Source: Siphlonurus alternatus (taxonomy: Eukaryota; Arthropoda; Insecta; Ephemeroptera; Siphlonuridae). From it: 64,000 bases of DNA. The DNA lies in assembly GCA_949825025.1 (NCBI GenBank), contig OX463779.1, forward strand, positions 29,850,539 through 29,914,538, in the 5' to 3' direction. The first letter of the stretch is position 1. Every line of letters starts with the position of its first letter. Made by a program: the position numbers and the translations under genes. This document shows positions 1-11,939 of the stretch, one piece after another. Below the pieces are notes generated by a model that was not told where the DNA came from, made no database searches, and saw only the letters and a list, made by a program, of their open reading frames with translations.

Positions 1-99
1 ATAGATTAGAACGCGATGAATATCTGAGATAAGCCATCGGTCAGCAGGTAAGACAAAGGCTCGACTAATGCGTCTCTCTAGGAAGCCCAAAACAAAGGA
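1..99. other. Unannotated left edge
   Basis: Nothing recognisable before the pyrimidine-rich CT tract that starts at about 125. Confidence 0.3.
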
Positions 100-123
100 T
101 CAGCGTTGCTCTCCTTGCTTGCG

Positions 124-124
<1 letters not shown>

Positions 125-156
<32 letters not shown>

Positions 157-330
157 CTTTTTCAATCTTTTATTACGCGTCTCACTCAGGCACGGACTGG
201 GCCAAAACGGCCCACCGAGCGAGAAGGAATGACGGCTCACATAGGCGGGGGCCAACACTTCAAAGGGGGGTCTGGGAGGCGGAGCCCCCCCAGTAGCCCG
301 CCGCAGTCGCGATTTTTTTAGGTTTTCACT
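125..330. repeat. GC-rich interspersed repeat behind a (CT)n tract
   Basis: After (CT)n the sequence GGCACGGACTGGGCC...GGTCTGGGAGGCGGAGCCCCCC...GCCCGCCGCAG closes with a T run and 'actagaatttttactaaattt'. The same blocks occur in reverse at 39720-39905 and, more diverged, at 43440-43625, so this is a dispersed family. Its class is not identified. Confidence 0.6.
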
Positions 331-599
331 AGAATTTTTACTAAATTTCACTAAATTTTTCACAAATTACACTAAATATAGCTTCAATTAAATTTTAATA
401 CTAGCTGCAGTTAATATTATTTTACTATATTATAATACCAAGTATTAAATCTTAATTAATCAAGTCTAGTGATAAATTTCCAATGTTTTTTGAAAAACGG
501 AAGAATTAAGTATAGAACTCGATCTCTCCTTAATTTAATCAATTCCTTATTTTTTTTTCTAGAGCATTGCAGTATACTGCTAAATTTACTGCTTTAAAG
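331..599. other. AT-rich spacer
   Basis: No gene, RNA or element boundary is visible. Confidence 0.3.
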
Positions 600-2445
600 C
601 ATATTCATGACGTATCAAAATATTTGTTTGATACAAATTAAAAACCACTGCTTTCATTAAATTTAGCAGGAATATATTGACGCGCGCGAAAAAAACACGG
701 TATTCATACCCATGAATTTAATTTATAATCCTAAAAACAGAGACACGTGTATATAAAATAGGTATAATCCGTATAATACACACTGTGCATCCAACTGGTG
801 ATTCAACCATGCATGCATCATGCTCAAAAAATTAAGAGCTTAATTCTCAAGAAATGAAAATCAGTTAAATCGCTGTTGACGATCTAGCTATAATATAGCG
901 CCGTGCTCTCCGCAAACCAAAAATAATGAAATTCCTGTATATACTTACCGGGATGTCCATGGACTGCACACGAGGCGGACTTACCTTAAGCTTCTTTTAT
1001 TGCACTGAACACTAAGCTTGCTGGTCACTTTAGTTCGGAGATAGGAGAACAATTTATAAAAACGTACATATACATATACGTACATATAATACAGCACGTA
1101 TATGTATATATTTATATGCATACCGCCGCCCGGTACGCACCTAATTGTCAAAAAAAATTAAGCCGGTTGTTGGCCGGGGGTTGCATGCGCACATTAAAAA
1201 CACATTTTCTTGCAAAATAAATAATATAAGCCCTAACTTTAACTCTTAAATTGTTTATTTGAATATTACATAGCAATTTGCTTTTATTTTGTCCATTTTT
1301 CAAGCATAAATGTCCTACAAAATCAGTAAAATTCACAGAGCAAAATAAACACATGTCCCTTTGGCGCGTTCGTGCAAATAATTTTCAATCTGCTGGCTAG
1401 AGGTGGCAGCACTTTCTGGCTATCAGGATGCGTTTCGATGCGTTTTTAAAACCCAAAAAGGCGCACTAATTTTAAAGTAGTTTTCTTCACGACTTCCAGT
1501 CATGTTTGCAGCATTGCCTTATGACGACCATTGACCAGAAATTTGACCAATAAATTGCAGACATTGCAGCAATTCCACATATATTATGCAAGTTATGCCA
1601 CATGGCAATATGCTGCAGACATGACTGGAAGTCATCAAGAAAACAACTTTAAAATTAGTGCGCCCTTTTGCATGGGTTTTGAAAACACATCTACTAATAG
1701 CCAGAAAGTGCTGACACCTCTAACCAGCAGATTGAAAATTAATTGCATGAACGCGCCAAAGGGACATGTGGTTATTTTGCTTTGTGAATTTTAGTGATTT
1801 TGTATATTGTAGGACCAGGACCAGTAGGACATTTATGCGTGAAAAATGGACAAAATAAAAGCAAATTACTATATGTAATGTTCAAATAAACTGTTTAAGA
1901 GTTAAAGTTAGGGCTTATATGTATTGATTTTGCAAGAAAATGTGTTTTTAATGTGCACGACCTTTAAATTTTGACAATTATAATAAGTGCATCATGTGCC
2001 CCGGCCGGCCTGCATGCTGTGTATATGCTCGTATCCCCGCGAACTAAAGTGGCTTTAAGCTTATAGTGTTCAGTGCAATAAGAAGCTTAATTAATTTAAG
2101 GTAAGTTCGCCTTATTCGAGCTCATTGCAGTCCATGCTGGACATCCCGGTAAGTACAGGAATTTTATTATTTTTGGTTTGCGATTAAGAGCGCGACGAGA
2201 TATTATAGATTGTCAGTATAGCGATTTTCATTTCTTCAGAAGCTCTTTTTTCGATGCTTTTACATGTTGAAAATATATCTAAAGTGCGCGCGCATGATAG
2301 TCTGTTTTTAGGATTGCATGGATGCTGGATACCGTGTGTTTTTATACACCATATTTCTTAATTGCTAAATTTAATGGAAGCAGTGGTTTTTAGCTAATTT
2401 GTTGTATCATATATGCAGACAAATATATTTTGAAGAAAAATAAGT
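600..2445. mobile_element. Foldback element of about 1.85 kb
   Basis: Inverted arms: 'aaaaccactgctttcattaa' at about 640 and its mirror at about 2370; 'cttaccgggatgtccatgga' (950) mirrors 'catgctggacatcccggtaa' (2130); 'acttccagtcatgt' (1492) mirrors 'acatgactggaagt' (1619). The centre lies near 1560. Arms have diverged by indels, so this is an old copy. Exact ends and target duplication were not resolved. Confidence 0.7.
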
Positions 2446-3720
2446 AGGTCTCTCATTGTGCCGAGATGTTTTGCGCGCATATTAACTATAATTGCTTAAA
2501 TTTTAAATTTTATGTCAAATTGTTGCATAAATTATAATTATGAATTCTTGATTTTTAAAAGCCAATTAACAAATAGTTTGGCCGCACTTAATTACATAAA
2601 TTAATTTAAAAATACTTCCTGGACTTGGAAGTATATACCAGCATATATGGGGGAGGGGGAAAAATAGCAGAATTATACCTTCGATAGCTCGAGATATTCG
2701 AGAATTGTGTATATAGGTAAATTGTTCACTGGAGAAATATATAAGGATTTTGGATTCCAAATAAATACAATGTTCATTAATAAAGTTATTATGAGTTTGA
2801 GAAGGGACTTTTCAAGCAAACTGAGAATGTTTATCTTTCTCCATTACTTTACTTAAGTTCAAGTTTTTTATATTATAAATTGCTTATTTTGTATACTTTT
2901 TTCAAGGTAAATGCAAAGTATTTTACTGAGAATTTTTTATTTACTGATATGAATTATTTGATTGTAAGTTGTAAGCAACAGTTAATTTTAATTATTTTAA
3001 ATTAATTTTTTAACTTCATTTCATGCAAGACCCACGTAGCACAATTTCCTTGCTGCTATAACTGTTTTTATTCATATCTTTCAATTAAAAATTAATTAGT
3101 GATGATGATTAGAAATACGTAAAATTAAATACGCCAGCAGCTATATAGTTAAAAAATAAACCTAACCAGGAAAATAAATAAATGTTGTTTTATTCAGAAT
3201 CATATTTTGTGTAAATTATTAAATTGTGATGCATGCAGAGCCTGCAGGATCACCTTTTTTGTTTTAGTTTTGGTAAGTCTGAGGTCGAGTACTCGCAGCT
3301 GAGCTATATATTAATTAAAGAAAGTTCCTCTTTTTTGAGGTAAATTGTAACTTTAGATTATAGATCAGTATTTTAAAAAAAAAAAAAAAAAGAGAAAAAA
3401 AAATGCATAAAATATACGATTCATAAATCTCAATCACACGGATAATTTTTTTCTCTTATAAAATTATTTCATACAGCGCTTGATTTTAAATGCATATGAT
3501 ATGCTTTCATAAAATATATAAGACCAGAGCCCTAAGAAAAAGCTCTGATTATAATATGATTTAAGACGGAATATTAATTTAGAAACGTAATTTAAAAGAT
3601 CGCGGAAATAATTTACACCTGGGCTAGACTACTGCAGTATACATAATAATATTGTCTTCTTCATGCCACAAAAATAAAGCTGATGCATGCACTTTCATTC
3701 CCTCTAATTCCTTGATCAAT
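2446..3720. other. AT-rich intergenic sequence
   Basis: It contains homopolymer A runs near 3375-3405 and scattered A/T tracts. I see no reading frame with protein-like composition and no clear inverted repeat. Confidence 0.3.
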
Positions 3721-3739
3721 TTATGTAAGAGATATTTTT

Positions 3740-3965
3740 GTCATTTTCTTTTTATTTCCCTCTTTTTTTTCTCCGTCTTTTCTTTTCTCCCTTACCCTTT
3801 TTTTTTTCTTTCTGACCGGCGGCCCATATTTGCCCCGGAGCCCACTTTTGCCGCGGCCCACCGACCCATGCTCCGTGGATCGGTAGGCCAGTCCGTGCCT
3901 AGCGCGTGTCTGCTTGCTCACTACATCCACACAAAGTTTCAATGTAAAAAAAAAAAAAAAAAATA
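3740..3965. repeat. Pyrimidine tract plus GC-rich dispersed repeat
   Basis: A T/C tract runs into CGGCGGCCCATATTTGCCC, then GGCCCACCGACCC and GGCCAGTCCGTGCC, ending in poly-A. An inverted copy is at 37775-37880 (GGCAAATGTGGGCCGCCGG). The short phrases GGACTGGCC and GTGGGCCG are also in the family at 125-330, suggesting related retroposed ends. Confidence 0.55.
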
Positions 3966-4385
3966 AATAAAAGTCGAGAAAAGAAAATCTGATCACGAGG
4001 TGAAATAAAAAGAGAAGTTAAAAAAATCTTGTTCAACACGCTAAGGTATATAGCTGCTACTGATCTTCATATATTATATAAAAACTTGACTATATTTTAG
4101 TACAGCAGTCATATTGTTGCATGGTAAAAGCTTTGCTTAGGATTCATTCTTTTTTATTTCATCTCTGAGAAAAACGAAACTGAGAAGAAGAAATTGCTCA
4201 ATACAATAATTGAAAAATACTTGCATCAGAAAATCATTTTAGTCGTGCTTTATAAATTAATATATTACATGGTCCCGATTTGTTTTAAATTCAACAATTT
4301 ATGCGTAATTTGAGTTGACAAGAGAAGAATCAACGACCTTGTTGCTGTATTATAAGGATCATCAAAATATTATGGAATATAGATA

Positions 4386-4934
4386 ATGGGGAATTCTCCT
4401 ACATTTATTTTAATTTTTTTTTCAGATGCTCTATGCCCTGAAACTAAATGTCCTAAAACAAAAAAGTTTCAATTTTCAAAATTGGAGGCATGGGAATTTT
4501 TTAAAAATCTTCCTCCTTTTGAATTTAGCGCCAAAACCTGACGTAGAAACTGCCTAGCAGGCGAAATTTTCCGGCAATAAATTTATATTTTCGATTATCA
4601 CTCTTAAAATAAACTGATATTGAAGACAAAACTATTGATACTAGGGTAGAAAAACCCGCTGAATTCAATTGTGTTACTAAAATTTATAGCCAATCACTCC
4701 TTGACGCTCAAATTATGATATCAGGCAGTTGTTGTGTGTTAACTAGGGAGTTTCTACGTCACAATTTTCAGGTTTGCGCGCGGGTTGCATACTTTGCCCC
4801 TATTCTAATAATCCCTTCAGAGTCCCCAAATTTGAGTTAAAAAAGTTGAAACTTAAGTCAAACTTATTGTTAATATGTACCCTATCATAATATAGTAGTT
4901 AAATTAAAATTTGAGTTGTAAGAGAATTCCCCAT
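4386..4934. mobile_element. 549-bp TIR element, TA duplication
   Basis: ATGGGGAATTCTC and GAGAATTCCCCAT form the ends, each next to TA (4384-4385 and 4935-4936). Inner matches ('aaagtttcaattttcaaa' against 'tttgagttaaaaaagttgaaactt', and 'tgacgtagaaactgcctag' against 'ctagggagtttctacgtca') support a foldback. The TA duplication fits Tc1/mariner-type MITEs. Confidence 0.65.
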
Positions 4935-4939
4935 TATTT

Positions 4940-5560
4940 ACCAAATAATTATAACACAAAATATCGAAAGTTGTGCTGATAAAATGTATTTCGTAAATAT
5001 GAAAATATCTAATTAAAAATTTATTATTTATTGGCATATCATGATTTGTTTGTGGATTCGTGCCTTGAACTATAAATTTCAACTTAATATTGTTTATATT
5101 GTATCACAAAATAGCAAAATACACTAACACACTATAACATAATTATGGACATTATGATCGATATTAACAATTTTCCGCTCGTTGCATCTTGCATGGATAA
5201 ATTGAATATTTTCTGTGGTGGGATCCAAGGGGAACCAGGTGGCACAGGGGACGGCCTCCCTTACATTGGAGGTACCAAAGTCAAAGAATTAATATTGCTG
5301 AATTTCCTTGCACCCTTGAATTATACTTTTGAATGCAGGTAATTAAGATAAAAAAAATTACTTTCTATGAAATTGAAAGTTTGGAAGAATCGCTCAAATT
5401 TATTTCAAATGTATCAAAATAAATATATCTAATTTTTTTCAAGGTTTTAATTCTCGATTGAGTGCACGTGCAGGAGTCCAAATTTACTGTAATTGTTGAA
5501 GACGTGAGAAGTACGCAAGGTGTGTGGAACAGACGTGAAGTTAAGACGATCGAGCAAAAG
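4940..5560. other. AT-rich spacer, no supported gene
   Basis: The only long frame (5145-5342, plus) has no recognisable domain and ordinary codon composition for random AT-rich DNA. Confidence 0.3.
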
Positions 5561-5760
5561 CGATTCAGTACGTCAGAATCACCTGCCTGGCACGCGCCTC
5601 CACCTCTTCCTCGCGTTCACCTCCAACTTGTGGCGGCGGCAACTTTCTGGTGGAGTCTAGGAGAGGGACGTCGACCGCTAGAGCTGGCTGTCCCCGTGTG
5701 GCAGCAGCCACTGCGAGACAAGAGTCATCTCCACTTTTTTACTGCCTCTCTCTAATGATG
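5560..5760. other. GC-rich island of unknown nature
   Basis: A 200-bp GC-rich stretch in very AT-rich surroundings; a plus-strand frame of 97 codons covers it (5462-5755) but shows no recognised motif. It could be an old retroposed fragment or an exon of an unrecognised gene. Confidence 0.25.
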
Positions 5761-5799
5761 CCACACATTCGCGCACCTGCCTTATCCTCTCGACCCTTT

Positions 5800-7435
5800 A
5801 CTATATACCGCACTTTTTAATACTGTCAGACTTAAGACCATCCTTATTTTTCAAATAAGATTCACAGATTTATCAAATAAATAATCTTACACATTTTTTT
5901 TCACTTTTTTTTTATTTGTATATAAAAATGTTTCGTAAACAAACTTAATTAAACTGCAGAGTTGAAATTAAGTTGCTTTTTTGTTGAAACTTATCAATGT
6001 AATATGATGAATTAATTTTTGAAATTAAATATTTTTTTCAATGTTTTTCGTAATTATTAAAAAAATAGTTCTGTTCTTATATGTTATTAAAAATAATTAA
6101 AATATATAATAATCTAATTATATAATACGCTTTGCAATTTAGCAATATAATTCAATTAATGTGTGAGCATTTAATTAATTTATTATATATTTACTATCAT
6201 AATTTAAATAATGTTTTTTATAATATATATACAAAATCAAACAAAAAAGTTTATGTGACAGAAAACATGCAAAAATCAAACTTCAAAATGATATATTTTT
6301 ATTATTATTAAAATTTCCTATAGACGTATTATATTATACTTTTATACGTAACATGTACATAATATTCTTTACTGCATGTTTTATAATACAACAAAATTAC
6401 TTGCGTTTACGAAAGTGTATTATTAAAGTTCATAATATTTTTTTTGTTATATTTACGAAGTAATTGTGCAGGAAAACTATATACATCAGCTTCTGTTGCA
6501 TATTCCAACCGGTATAATATGATCTTAAGCTATAATATATAATATAATAACACCACCTTTGTCATGTTTAAGACAATTAAAATTCTGCTGGATCTGCATT
6601 TTATACTGCACTACCGTGCGGTGATCTCGTACGTATATTATATGCCATGCAGGAGCGGTTGATTCACGCGATATTTTGTAGACATGATGACCGGCTGCAC
6701 GAGATGCAGTAGGATCGAGCTGATGCTACCACACTGGGATACAACATAATGACGGGGCTGTAAATGCCTCGATAGTCTAGCATGTATACGTGCAGCTAAG
6801 TGCAGAAGCCGATTGCTACCTGAATTACACGCACTTGCTGCAGCCATCATAATAATATATATCTTTACACGTAAAAATCAAGTATATATGTTTTGCGTTT
6901 CATAAATTGCATGTATATTATTATATGCAAATAAGAGAAAAATATTCATTATATTTATATAAGTATAAATTAAATATTTAATACTGCATGCGTATATTAA
7001 ATTATAAATTTCTTAATTATGATGTACTTATTATTAATATGTAATAATCAAAAAATCAGTTCTATTGCTCTCAACGTTTGCAATCATGACAACTCTAAAC
7101 AAGACTGTTCTCTTTTACAATATTTTATTTTAATTAATAATAATTAAATTGTTACATGAACTGTACCATATGATACGACGATTAATTGTATGTGTACGTG
7201 TTTGTAAGTCAGGAAAGGTTTTGAATCATTAAAATTTATTCAAAGATTATATTATTTCAAAATAATTTTATTCTTATTATTATTGAAGACGCGCGAGCAT
7301 TTTGTATTATATATATTACATATATTAGTGTTTTTTTTAAAGTAGAAATAATTAAAATATAATTACGCTATAGTAGTTTTGTTTGTTGAGCACTAAAAAC
7401 GATAGAATTTTTTGTCAACGCTATTGTAAGTTTAT
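5800..7435. other. Very AT-rich intergenic sequence
   Basis: Long A/T-rich stretches without frames. A more mixed segment at 6600-6850 has a minus-strand frame of 70 codons with no recognised domain. Confidence 0.3.
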
Positions 7436-7448
7436 TTGGGAACTTGTA

Positions 7449-7449
<1 letters not shown>

Positions 7450-7483
<34 letters not shown>

Positions 7484-7570
7484 TGTGTATATATATTATT
7501 ATTATTATATATATATATATACACACAGTATATATATATTACATTATATGTGTACCATATACTGTATATA
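7450..7570. repeat. (TA)n microsatellite forming a palindrome
   Basis: (TA)14-16 followed by 'tactgtgtatatat', a (TTA)n spacer and 'atatatatacacacagtata', so the tract can fold into a hairpin. Confidence 0.85.
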
Positions 7571-7609
7571 TTACTTAATTATATTACATACTGATCATAT
7601 TAGTTATTT

Positions 7610-7760
7610 CGATCTGTTCGTAAATATACACAGTCGATTCAGATGTAATATTTTTTTGTATAAAATAAATGTACAGGGATCATATTAAATTAAGGAAAAT
7701 CTTATTATATAATTATATATTATTCATTCTCATTTGATTGCGTATTTACGAACAGAAATA
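7610..7760. mobile_element. MITE with TIR TCTGTTCGTAAATA
   Basis: TCTGTTCGTAAATATACAC at 7613 is mirrored by 'gcgtatttacgaacaga' at 7739-7756. The same termini flank the copy at 52291-52449. Confidence 0.6.
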
Positions 7761-8605
7761 TATTGAAAATAAAATAAGAGTACGTATTTTTTAAACCTGA
7801 TGAAAAATTTATTCAAGAAGTTATTTTCAACATAAAATTGAAGTACAGGAATATAAAGATAAAAGAAATTACACGAAAATTTGACAATATCACAATATCT
7901 GACAGTTAAATTATAAGAACAAGTTACTCTCTTAAATTACATGCATTACAATTAAATTACAGAGATATGTTTGTTTTTGTTTTTTTGTGCAATAACAAAG
8001 AAGTTATGATCAAACGTTTTATACTCCATTAAAAATTGTAGTTTTATTTATAATTATGTAACACATTAAATATTTTTTTACAAGGAGGATATAATACAAT
8101 TTTTAATGCATATATTTATATTTTTTTGCGAATTATTTACAACAATAATGAATTACAGTTAGAACTCCCTTCCTTACATTATTACAAGAGCAAGAGATAT
8201 ATTTCCCCCCCAGCTCTCTCAACGATATAGAATTACAATGTGATATGCCCTATCTTTGGCTGAACACATAATCATCTCATATATGGATAATATGTACACT
8301 GTAAGAGTGTTCAATAAAAACTTTAGTAATATATGAATAAGGGAAAAAATCTGCTCTCTTTTTGTTGTTTTATATACCATTCAGCTGATGGACATTAACT
8401 TACAAATTACTATCTTCTATGACTGATACAGTCTGACAGAAAGTTTATCAATTCTTTCGTAGAAATTTGCATATATAATGTACAGTTTGATTTTTTTAAA
8501 ATAATTAAAGATTAATTTCCAAGACATAGATCTAGAAAATAATCCAGGTGAGCCGGCGGGTCTAAAAGTACGTCCATATGTATGATAAAAAAAATAATAA
8601 TAATG
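7761..8605. other. AT-rich spacer
   Basis: No gene or mobile-element boundary recognised. Confidence 0.3.
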
Positions 8606-8614
8606 TTAATGGTT

Positions 8615-9012
8615 CCTATCTCATATATGGGTCTCGTCAGATCACCGAAGGCAAGCAACGCCGCGCGTGGTTAGTAGTTGGATGGGTGACCATTTTCAAC
8701 AAAAATCACGTTTCCCACCCAGGGGTAAAACGTTGCGCTTTTCCACTATGTGGTTCCCCTGGCTTTGGACCATTGCATTTCTGGTTCATTGACAAAAGCT
8801 GCAGCGTCCATCCTGGCTGAGGTTTCCACGTTTCCCTCAGCCGCAGGCAAATGCCGGGATGGACTTGCAAGGCCGTGGCCGCCCCCGTTCCAGAAGAGCC
8901 CGCGAAACGCTCAAGTTAGGGTTTCGGAAGGTTCGGGGTTTCAAAGTAGTATGTAATTAGTAAATAAAAGTACCCAATAGGGTTCGATTTAAAAATTAAA
9001 AAAAAAATAATA
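8615..9012 (+). mobile_element. 5S-rRNA-derived SINE (SINE3-like)
   Basis: Positions 8630-8691 match the internal promoter half of 5S rRNA: GTCTCGTCAGATCACCGAAG (5S: GATCTCGTCTGATCTCGGAAG), then GGTTAGTAGTTGGATGGGTG (5S: GGTTAGTACTTGGATGGGAG). This covers box A, IE and box C of the RNA polymerase III control region. An unrelated GC-rich body of about 280 bp follows, closing with an A-rich tail at 8990-9012. The 5' half of 5S is missing or degenerate, so it is not a 5S gene. Related body fragments lie at 45370-45590 and 52080-52215. Confidence 0.75.
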
Positions 9013-10014
9013 ATTATGCTATGTAATACCATATACGAGGTACACCTCATGATAAATCCAAATTTTCCAGAGAAGCAAAATTCCATCTGGCTTTCCTTAC
9101 ATCCATTTCACTGTATAATCTGTATTATTTTGACTGTACATATTTTAGCATTTCAAATCAGGACTATTTAATTATTGAAATGATAATAAATATATTAAAT
9201 TACATCACATTTCATATTTACAATTCTTAGATTATTATTTAAATTTACATTGAACATTTAAAATCTTTTAAGAATGTTACGCTTTTGATTTTAAAAATGC
9301 ATACAATATACCATGAATAATGTTAAATTTGTCAATAATAATAAAAATTACTTTCTTGTCACTGTTTTAAACAGATAAGTGTGTTTAAATTTGTGATTGT
9401 TGACAATATTAAATAAACACCCTGTTTATTTAATAAGTATATAATTTATCCATGCAAAAAAAAATCTTCCTTTTTTTCTCAATTAGCAGCAACAGCTACG
9501 AGAGATCTAGGTTTTGGTTTGGTTTTGCTGTCACCAGTGTTAATATTATTATTTAAATACATAAATAAAAGATCAAAAGGATTTTAAAAATATTTTGCCA
9601 TATTTTGAGATTACTGATTTAGTACTCGGATTAGTACTGGAATTAATATAAAATTTGGTACTAACAAACTTTTAAATAAAAAACATATTATAACAAAATA
9701 AATGCACAATAATAAAAAGAACAAATAGTTTCATATAACATATCATTTTGTAAACTTAAGGATACTGCAAATAGAGTGTTACGCTCCCACAATGTCAAAT
9801 TACTACATGTCGTGTTGTTTTGGTTAGTTTCACATGATAAATGCACATGTGTTTACCTCATTTTGCATTCTCAAGGGATTATTTAATATTTATATTTAGG
9901 AAAAAAAAAAAGTTTGTGAATCAAAGATAAAAGAAAGACAATACACTAACATTTATAGACCATTTCAATCTAATTCAATATACGTATATACATATACAAA
10001 ATGTAGTATTTATT
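9013..10014. other. AT-rich spacer
   Basis: Nothing recognisable beyond homopolymer runs. Confidence 0.3.
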
Positions 10015-10022
10015 GTTAGAAC

Positions 10023-11012
10023 CAGAGTCTTCTGCGCGCAATGTTTCTAACAAAACATTGTTCAATGTCTGTCGCGTGGTCCGATTATTGCGTGACGCTT
10101 TAGTTCCATTTTGCGCCCGCCAGAGTGACCAGAGGCGCCACTAGCGAGCGGTTTTTGTTGACTATGTGATTGTTTAACATAGGAAATTTGCGAGTTGACG
10201 CCTAAATGTAACGATAACTTCTAAAATACCACACCAAAATATAAAAAAATATCATAATTTTGTACTACATTGATCCAGGTAATGTAAAAAATAATTATTA
10301 GCAAATATTACGGTATTTTATCTTATTTTAAGCACATAGAAGAGACGACGCAGACTGAGGTTGGCGTTTCATTGCCTTTTATGTGATTCTATGCAATCAT
10401 AGATGTTGGACGGGACTCCAGTCACTCCAGTATTAAAGTCTAACAGCATAGAAACTTGAAGATTATCGAATTACTGCTATATCTTCAGTATGTATAGAAA
10501 TTCAAAGGTAAAGTTTTAAAACCCTATTATATTGCTTTTTATTTTTAAATAAATCAACAAATGGACACCAGTGCACCTGGTAAGAGCAGCCAAGTCCTGC
10601 CAGAACTGCTAGCTAAAAGATTTTAGAGCTTACAAGCCCTTGGGAACATAGAAATGATATACATTACTTACACCATGGTTATCGCTCCACATTTCTTTGA
10701 CCGTTTCAATGATAAAAAATCGTTAAAAATTCTTAATTTTTTCTATAAAATTTCCGCGCATGTTTCTTTCCATTTCACTTGATTTTTGAAAACATGTCCT
10801 CGATATTTTAATTATTTCTATTAGTTTTTCATGTTATTCATAATGCTTCCCTTGATAATTACCGCTCGCTAGTGGCGCCGCCAGCGGCAAAAAATTGTAA
10901 ACAGTGGAGTTTGTTTACTTTTTTCCTTTCTCGCGTTCAACAATCGAAAATTACACCACGCGACAGACATTGAACAATGTTTAGTTAGAAACATTGCGCG
11001 CAGAAGACTCTG
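10023..11012. mobile_element. 990-bp non-autonomous hAT element
   Basis: The ends CAGAGTCTTCTGCGCGC and GCGCGCAGAAGACTCTG sit inside an exact 8-bp duplication GTTAGAAC (10015-10022 and 11013-11020). The TIRs extend about 58 bp (to GTCTGTCGCGTGGT), and a second inverted block, GGCGCCACTAGCGAGCGG against CCGCTCGCTAGTGGCGCC, lies further in. No transposase frame. CAG start plus 8-bp duplication is diagnostic of hAT. Confidence 0.9.
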
Positions 11013-11298
11013 GTTAGAACTGTCATGAACTCTGCCCAGTGTAAACTTCCCTCAAATAATGAACCTTAACAAATACTTAGGGATATCAAGTGCAGAAAAT
11101 GTACACAGGACAAGGTTTATGAACAGACCTATTATATTTACCTTTTTCACTTTGTCAAAGGTTCTGTCCCACAACATTCATAACAAAAATAACACACAAG
11201 AATACATTACTTGAAATGAAGAAGGGAAAAAGAGGGTTCTCTTTCGGTAACATTCTGGATACTCTTGTAACACCAAATAGTTAATGATTTACTGTTTA

Positions 11299-11562
11299 CA
11301 GGAACCGGATGCACGCGTATTTTTCGTGCATCCGAGATGCGCATCCGGATGCAAATTAATTTTTCGTGCATCCATGGATGCGCATCCAGATGCAAATTTA
11401 TTTTTCATGCATTTGGGATGCGCATCCGGATGCAAATTTATTTTCCATGCATCTGAGATGCGCATCCGGGTGCATTAATTTTTTCCCGTGCATCTGGGAT
11501 GCACGGATGCGGATGCAAGCCCATTTTTGCGCATCTGTGTGCATCTTGCATCCGCATCCGAT
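11299..11562 (+). repeat. GGATGC/GCATCC tandem array, copy 1
   Basis: Units of about 57 bp contain GATGCGCATCCGGATGCAAA and 'tttatttttcatgcatc'. The palindrome GCATCCGGATGC recurs. It ends with GCACGGATGCGGATGCAAGC and GCATCTTGCATCCGCATCC. Confidence 0.85.
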
Positions 11563-11704
11563 CTTTGGTTTTTATAATACACTTTGTTTCTTGTAATTTT
11601 TAAACGACAAGTGGCAAATAAAGTTAAAAAATATGCATCGTGTTAAAGATTTATTTAGAGGCAATTAGTAAAAAACCTGATAAAAAAGAGAAAAAAAAGT
11701 GTTA

Positions 11705-11938
11705 AATGGATGCAAATTTATTTTTCGTGCATCCGTGGATGCGCATCCGGATGCAAATTTATTTTTCATGCATCTGGGATGCGCATCCGGATGCATTCAT
11801 TTTTCCCCGTGCATCTGGGATGCGCATCCGGATGCATTCATTTTTTCCTGTGCATCTGGGATGCACGGATGCGGATGCAAGCCCATTTTTGCGCATCCGT
11901 GTGCATCTTGCATCTGCATCCGCATCCGCATCCGATCC
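11705..11938 (+). repeat. GGATGC/GCATCC tandem array, copy 2
   Basis: It repeats the unit and the same 3' block as copy 1, 140 bp downstream of it. The shared closing block suggests two copies of one element, or duplication of the whole array. Long frames across it (for example repeating HPDANLFFMHLGCASG) are by-products of the repeat. Confidence 0.85.
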
Positions 11939-11939
11939 C

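Noticed and set aside
3652..3966. Frames over the pyrimidine tract near 3.8 kb
   Set aside because: Low-complexity translation of (T/C)n and a dispersed repeat that also occurs at 37.8 kb.
5462..5755. 97-codon frame in a GC-rich island
   Set aside because: No motif, no splice context that I could trust and no homology recognised; left as unknown.
8630..8691. Functional 5S rRNA gene
   Set aside because: Only the promoter half matches and no 5S 3' end or terminator follows; a SINE body does.
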